Assembly: GCA_028716365.1 (NCBI GenBank)
Contig: JAQUPZ010000006.1
Location: forward strand, 310,001-374,000
Direction of reading: 5' to 3'
DNA from: Kiritimatiellia bacterium
GTDB taxonomy: Bacteria; Verrucomicrobiota; Kiritimatiellia; UBA8416; YA12-FULL-48-11
DNA: 64,000 bases
Each line of letters starts with the position of its first letter. The stretch's first letter is position 1. The position numbers were made by a program, and so were the translations under genes. Below the pieces are notes generated by a model. It saw only the letters and a list, made by a program, of their open reading frames with translations, did no database searches and was not told the origin of the DNA. This document shows, one piece after another, positions 59,582 through 64,000 of this stretch.

Positions 59582-61102
59582 ATGAAACTGGATTCGTTCA
59601 GATATAAGATCAGTTTGTTGAGCCTTGTCCTATCGGGTATTGTGCTTGTTGTGTTTGGCCTGTTTTTCATGTCGGTCATCAACCGAATTGGTTGTGAACG
59701 GATTGATCGCGAACTCAGGATACTTGCGGATGCACAGGTAAGAAGGGGCCAGCCGCCCGAACACTGGCAGCGTTTCGAAGATTCGCTGAGGTCGGTGTAC
59801 GGTGAAAACGAAGCCAGGCAGTTTGTGGTTAAAATTGTTCCAGTACGAGGTCGGGGTAGATACATATCATCTCATTGGCCAGCTGAGTTGAAAGACAGCA
59901 GTCTTCCTGTTCTCGCACCTCCGTCGTTTGAAAGAGACGATGCCATGTCTGAACGTCCTCCCATGCCGCCCCGTCGCATGAGGCCTCCTGATGCAGGTCC
60001 ACCGGAAGGGATCAGACCATTTGACGAAGACCCGATTAGACGTGGTGGACCGCCGCCTCGAATGATTGTAAGGGGCCCGGTATTTGCCAACATTAGCTTG
60101 GGTAAGAAAAGCTGGCGGATTGTGGCCATTGGTAATGCGGAAATTAATTTATATATAGGAATGGACCTGGAAGTCTTTCATGCGGAAATAAACCGTTTCA
60201 GAAATGCGTTTCTCGTGGGTATGCCGGTTGCGCTTGTCCTTCTCGCATTTGGAGGATGGCTGATAGCACACAGGGCCTTGCGGCCGGTAAATGTGATAGC
60301 CGCGACCACTGCGAATGTAACGACAAAGGGACTGAACCTCCGTATTCCGCGAACGGGTGCAGACAGAGAGTTTGCAGGGCTGATAGACGTGATCAACGGA
60401 ATGCTTGACCGGTTGGAAAAGAGTTTCCAACAGGCCACACGTTTCAGCGGCGATGCCGCGCATGAACTGAAGACGCCGCTCACGATACTGCAGGGCCAAC
60501 TTGAGGAGGCTTTGCAGGAAGCGCCTGCCGGTTCCGAGGTCCAGCAGCGTTACAGCGGCCTGCTGGAGGAAGTCAGGCGACTTGCCGCCATCACGAGGAA
60601 ACTGCTTCTGCTTTCACAGGCAGATTCAGGACAAATGAAACTCAGCCTTGTACCTTTTAATTTGAGTTCCGCGCTGGAATCGATGGCCGAAGATGTGGTA
60701 ATCCTTGCGTCTAACCTGAAGCTGAGGAAAAATATCAGACCCGGCGTCAATGTCATGGCGGACAAGGACCTTATTACCCAGGCGCTTCAAAATCTTGTTA
60801 CCAATGCTATCAAGTATAACGAGAAAGGCGGCTGGATAAAATTTGAATTGGACGTTCAAGATAAGACGGCCATATTTGGAATATCCAATAGTGGTGAAGA
60901 AATTCCCTGGGCGGATCGCGGGAGGATTTTTGATCGTTTTTATCGCGTTAGTAAATCACGTAACAGGGATATTGACGGTATCGGGCTTGGCCTGAGTCTT
61001 GCGAGGGAGATTGTTATTGCCCACAAGGGCGAACTGTTCCTCGTAAATTCCTCCAACGATGCGACAACTTTTGCCATGAAGCTGGCCGTAATCCTGTCGT
61101 AA
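59582..61102 (+). CDS. Membrane sensor histidine kinase
   Basis: 506 residues: membrane helix 1 (about 12-32), an extracytoplasmic domain of about 180 residues, helix 2 (AFLVGMPVALVLLAFGGWLI), HAMP, HisKA with FSGDAAHELKTPLTIL (His294), HATPase with NLVTNAIKYN, ISNSGEEIP, IFDRFYR and GIGLGLSLA. The sensor domain contains an odd Pro/Arg-rich stretch (PPMPPRRMRPPDAGPPEG, about residues 124-141, and GGPPPRM further on). This is a CusS/QseC-like architecture. It pairs with the upstream regulator and probably senses envelope stress, cations or calcium. Confidence 0.93.
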   Translation: MKLDSFRYKISLLSLVLSGIVLVVFGLFFMSVINRIGCERIDRELRILADAQVRRGQPPEHWQRFEDSLRSVYGENEARQFVVKIVPVRGRGRYISSHWPAELKDSSLPVLAPPSFERDDAMSERPPMPPRRMRPPDAGPPEGIRPFDEDPIRRGGPPPRMIVRGPVFANISLGKKSWRIVAIGNAEINLYIGMDLEVFHAEINRFRNAFLVGMPVALVLLAFGGWLIAHRALRPVNVIAATTANVTTKGLNLRIPRTGADREFAGLIDVINGMLDRLEKSFQQATRFSGDAAHELKTPLTILQGQLEEALQEAPAGSEVQQRYSGLLEEVRRLAAITRKLLLLSQADSGQMKLSLVPFNLSSALESMAEDVVILASNLKLRKNIRPGVNVMADKDLITQALQNLVTNAIKYNEKGGWIKFELDVQDKTAIFGISNSGEEIPWADRGRIFDRFYRVSKSRNRDIDGIGLGLSLAREIVIAHKGELFLVNSSNDATTFAMKLAVILS

Positions 61103-61193
61103 TTTTTTTGGGATAATATTGGTTTGCATTGTCTTGTTTTTTTCAAAGCGGACTGTTAACTTCCAGCCAGTCAAATCTACAGGAGGTATATTC

Positions 61194-62348
61194 ATGCAAA
61201 GCAAAGTTATTCCCGGTCTTTTATGTATTGGCATGTTGTCTGTGCGGATGGTTCTTGGTGTGCCGGCAGAGGCGGTTGTACAGGGGTTGTACGAGGGAAC
61301 CTGCAAGGATGCCAGGGGTGAATTGAAGATTGAAGCCCGCGTTGTTGCCCAGGGCAATGGTACGTACAAGGTACTTGTCAGAAAGATTGCCGGAGATGGA
61401 AATATTACAAGGGTGGAGTTGAGAGGCAATACAGAGGGTGAAGTGGTCAATTTCACCGGTAAAGATGGCAATGTCGAGTGGAAGTGTTCTTATGCTTCCG
61501 GCACGATTACAGGAACATGCGGCGAAGGCTGCAAGCTTGATATAAGACGCGTTGAACATGTTTCACCTACAATGGGTAAAAAACCGCCGCAGGGTGCTGT
61601 TCTGCTTTTTGAAGGAAAGATCTCGATGGATGAAATGATCAGGGCAAACGGTTCCCCGTGGTATGTCAGCGACAAGAGCAGGGACGGATGGGCGGTATGG
61701 GAAGTGCCGATTCGAACAATTGTTGCAAATGATCCAAGCGAATGGCCCAGCAAAGATAACATCATTCCAAAAGACTGGGTTCTGGGCGGAGAGCGTCGTC
61801 GTGTTGATACCGTACGCGGGATTGGTGATGACGGATCAATGCAGGTTCCGATGGGTGGCATGAACTCCAAACGCCAGTTTGAAGGCAGTTTCGATTATCA
61901 TGTTGAATTCATGTGTCCGCTTGTTCCTGCCGCCCACAGCCAGGGCCGCGGTAACAGCGGTGTTTATCTTCCAAATGGTGACGAGATACAGGTCCTCGAT
62001 TCTTTCGGCGAAACAACTTATGAAGGCGGCGGCTGCGGCGGTTTTTACAAATACAAAAATCCAGACACGATGGATGTGATTGAAAGCATCAAGAACAATG
62101 AAAACAAATACACGCTGGCTTCGGCTCCGCCGCTTCAATGGCAGACTTATGATATTGAATATCGCGTCAAGAAGCAGAACGGTAAGTATACAGGCAAGCC
62201 GTGTGTGACTGTGTATCATAACGGCATCAAAATCCATGATAATGTTCAGATCCAGAAGGAAGCCAAGAAAGGCCACTTCCATTTTCAGGACCACAGCAAT
62301 CCTGTCCGCTATCGCAACATCTGGGTCTTGCCGTTGGAAGAAAAATAA
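61194..62348 (+). CDS. Exported DUF1080 (3-keto-disaccharide hydrolase-like) protein
   Basis: 384 residues from the ATG at 61194 (AGGAGG seven bases upstream; signal peptide GLLCIGMLSVRMVLGVPAEA). The first 100 residues form a small beta domain (YEGTCKDARGELKIEARVV) seen in PVC paralogues. The C-terminal concanavalin-like DUF1080 domain has FDYHVEFMCP, GRGNSGVYLPNGDEIQVLDS and VYHNGIKIHDNVQI. DUF1080 proteins have been linked to hydrolysis of 3-keto-glycosides made by sugar oxidoreductases of the Gfo/Idh/MocA kind, which are also present in this window. The DUF4838 gene starts 46 bp downstream. Confidence 0.88.
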   Translation: MQSKVIPGLLCIGMLSVRMVLGVPAEAVVQGLYEGTCKDARGELKIEARVVAQGNGTYKVLVRKIAGDGNITRVELRGNTEGEVVNFTGKDGNVEWKCSYASGTITGTCGEGCKLDIRRVEHVSPTMGKKPPQGAVLLFEGKISMDEMIRANGSPWYVSDKSRDGWAVWEVPIRTIVANDPSEWPSKDNIIPKDWVLGGERRRVDTVRGIGDDGSMQVPMGGMNSKRQFEGSFDYHVEFMCPLVPAAHSQGRGNSGVYLPNGDEIQVLDSFGETTYEGGGCGGFYKYKNPDTMDVIESIKNNENKYTLASAPPLQWQTYDIEYRVKKQNGKYTGKPCVTVYHNGIKIHDNVQIQKEAKKGHFHFQDHSNPVRYRNIWVLPLEEK

Positions 62349-62394
62349 AGAAAAGGATAGATCGGTTTAATATAATTTTCCAGGGAACGGGAAA

Positions 62395-64000
62395 ATGAAG
62401 TACAGTCGTGAATTAATACGTTTTACAGGCATTGTATTGTTCGCTTGGATGAGTATTTGTCCGGTTTTTGGAGAATCTTTCCTCGTTAAAGACGGTCAAC
62501 CCATGGCCGATATCATAATTGCCGAACAACCGCCTCGCATGGTCAAACTTGCCGCAAGTGAGTTGCAGACCTACATTGAGAAAATTTCTGGCGCCAAACT
62601 GTCGATCACGAACCGACCGGGTCAGGATATTCCGGTACATATCTACGTGGGAAAGAGTGTGTACACCGACCACTTGAAAATTACTGACGAGGGGTTGGCT
62701 CATGACGCGTTTCGGATGGTGTCTGGAACAAATTGGCTGGTGCTACTCGGTCAAGATCGTGATTTCACGCCACCCGAACCGTTTGCTCGCAATCATACGG
62801 ACATTCCACGGATGCTGGCGCAATGGGACGCCCTGACAGGAGACAAATGGGGGAATCCTCATACAGCTGTTTATCGAAGATATAATCCCGTGCTCAAGAT
62901 ATGGGATTATGACGCACGTGGTTCGTTAATGGCTGTGTATGAATTTCTTCGTGGCCTCGGTGTCCGGTGGTATATGCCCGGTGATCTGGGTGAAGTTGTA
63001 CCAGCCCAAAAAAACATTGAATTTGGCCGCTTTGACAAACTTGTCCGACCGGATTTTCCATATCGGAATCTCGGCGACTATACGCCCCACTTTGACGGCG
63101 GTACTAAAGATGCCGTACTCTGGCGCTTACGACTTGGATTGGCATATGGCCAGGAATTCTGGGGCATTGGCTGGACAGCGCATGGATTAAATTATGTACA
63201 TAGTCGGGATGAAGTGAAAAAAGCGCATCCGGAGTACTATGCGCTTTATGGCGGTAAACGGATGAACGGCAGTCCGTATCCATGGTGGAGGGATGGAGTA
63301 CCGTGCCTTTCGTCGCCGGGTTTGTTCCAGGCGACTGTAAAGTATGCCCGTGATTTTTTCAGGATCTATCCCGATGATCCGCTGGTTTCCATCATGCCGG
63401 CTGATGCTTACGTCAGTTTATGCGAATGCGAATTATGCCGTGGCAAAGGTACGCCGGAGCGTGGATATAACGGTCAGCTCTCGGATTATGTCTGGGATTT
63501 CGTCAACCGCGTGGCTATGGACCTCTACAAGACAAATCCTGACAAAAAAGTTCTTTGTGGCGCTTATGGGTCCTATGTCCTTCCGCCAACCAGGATAACG
63601 AAGCTTAGTCCCAATGTGGCGCTTGGCATTGTTGAGCCGCGTTACACTTTTCAAGAAGAAGAAACATATAAACGGTTTCGTGAAATCCGGAAAGGGTGGC
63701 TGGAAAAGTTGACTTCAGGTGAAATGTATATATATGCCCATTATCTCTACAGTCGCCCGGGTGGTGCTTATGAAGGTATCCCTGTCTACTTTCCTCATAT
63801 TATTGCCGAAGACATGCGTGCTTTGAAGGGAATATCGAAAGGAGACTTCATCGAATTATCACAAGGTCAACAGTGTAACATGCATGTCCCCGGCTTTAAT
63901 CATTTGAATGTTTATGTAACCGCCCAGATGTACTGGAATGCCGGGCAGGACATTAACGCCCTGCTGGATGAATATTACGAAAAGTTTTATGGCCCCGCTC
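62395..64000 (+). CDS. DUF4838-family protein, 3' end beyond the window
   Basis: 535 codons are open to the end of the window from the ATG at 62395. Signal peptide FTGIVLFAWMSICPVFG. The N-terminal alpha/beta domain (IIIAEQPPRMVKLAASELQ, then YIEKISGAKLSI) is like the GH20/GH67-associated N-domain. The DUF4838 core follows, with YEFLRGLGVRWYMPGDLGE, HPEYYALYGGKRMNG, PCLSSPGLF and VSLCECELCRGKG. DUF4838 proteins are predicted extracellular glycosidases of unknown specificity, frequent in PVC and Bacteroidota. Probably co-transcribed with DUF1080. Confidence 0.85.
   Translation, partial: MKYSRELIRFTGIVLFAWMSICPVFGESFLVKDGQPMADIIIAEQPPRMVKLAASELQTYIEKISGAKLSITNRPGQDIPVHIYVGKSVYTDHLKITDEGLAHDAFRMVSGTNWLVLLGQDRDFTPPEPFARNHTDIPRMLAQWDALTGDKWGNPHTAVYRRYNPVLKIWDYDARGSLMAVYEFLRGLGVRWYMPGDLGEVVPAQKNIEFGRFDKLVRPDFPYRNLGDYTPHFDGGTKDAVLWRLRLGLAYGQEFWGIGWTAHGLNYVHSRDEVKKAHPEYYALYGGKRMNGSPYPWWRDGVPCLSSPGLFQATVKYARDFFRIYPDDPLVSIMPADAYVSLCECELCRGKGTPERGYNGQLSDYVWDFVNRVAMDLYKTNPDKKVLCGAYGSYVLPPTRITKLSPNVALGIVEPRYTFQEEETYKRFREIRKGWLEKLTSGEMYIYAHYLYSRPGGAYEGIPVYFPHIIAEDMRALKGISKGDFIELSQGQQCNMHVPGFNHLNVYVTAQMYWNAGQDINALLDEYYEKFYGPA

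Noticed and set aside
1..64000. tRNA, rRNA, CRISPR arrays or insertion sequences with transposases
   Set aside because: I scanned the intergenic regions and found no cloverleaf-like, rRNA-like or regularly spaced repeat arrays, and no transposase-like protein.

Overview
The window is a bacterial chromosome segment of about 50-52% GC by eye. It carries at least 42 protein genes and no tRNA, rRNA or CRISPR array that I could see. The gene content points to the PVC superphylum (Kiritimatiellota, Lentisphaerota or Planctomycetota). Four proteins are related to the hydrazine synthase alpha subunit (HzsA-like). There are two GH78 rhamnosidases, two GH29 fucosidases, Tat-exported Gfo/Idh/MocA and NIPSNAP proteins, DUF1080, DUF4838 and DUF6807 proteins, and EF-hand proteins. 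The phylum is an inference; the polysaccharide-degrading lifestyle is well supported.

Layout. 1-3.8 kb: the end of an unrecognised gene, then glpK and dinB on the minus strand. 3.9-17.4 kb: a tight plus-strand operon of an iclR regulator, two HzsA-like genes, a six-hairpin glycosidase-like gene, a GH5-like gene, a GH28-like gene and a third HzsA-like gene, with a promoter/palindrome in front of iclR. 17.7-21.9 kb: a GC-rich two-gene block (LamG/TIM-barrel proteins) joined to two small AT-rich genes that look like integron cassettes, separated by an attC-like site. 22.3-35.5 kb: a minus-strand run of SGNH esterase, Gfo/Idh/MocA, GH78, NIPSNAP, GH78 and the fourth HzsA-like gene. 35.8-44.2 kb: a flavoprotein, then MFS sugar porter, GH2, DUF6807 and an FAD oxidoreductase. 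44.2-48.4 kb: an AraC regulator divergent from a URO-D-like gene and a GH29 fucosidase, with a good AraC-type direct-repeat operator between them. 48.6-57.5 kb: a zinc-ribbon gene behind a sigma-54-like promoter, CorC/HlyC and Nramp transporters, a second fucosidase, small unknown genes (one a membrane-anchored carrier-protein-like protein), and a stand-alone PilC/GspF with a DUF1566 protein. 57.7-62.3 kb: an EF-hand protein divergent from an OmpR/histidine-kinase pair, then DUF1080. The window ends inside a DUF4838 gene.

How it fits together. Secreted rhamnosidases, fucosidases, GH2, GH5, GH28 and an esterase would trim a rhamnose- and fucose-containing plant or algal glycan. The MFS porter imports sugars. 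Gfo/Idh/MocA, FAD and URO-D-like enzymes may modify the products. IclR and AraC regulators sit next to the genes they probably control. The HzsA-like proteins (beta-propeller plus two or three CxxCH haem motifs) are embedded in these operons, which suggests an exported redox role tied to glycan use.

The most unusual material is not the genes. Three copies of a roughly 160-170 bp structured repeat keep fixed loops while their stems change in a compensatory way. At least five short palindromic or repeat-derived segments lie in frame inside four enzyme genes, which recalls the Rickettsia palindromic elements. Several other dispersed palindrome families fill the intergenic spaces.
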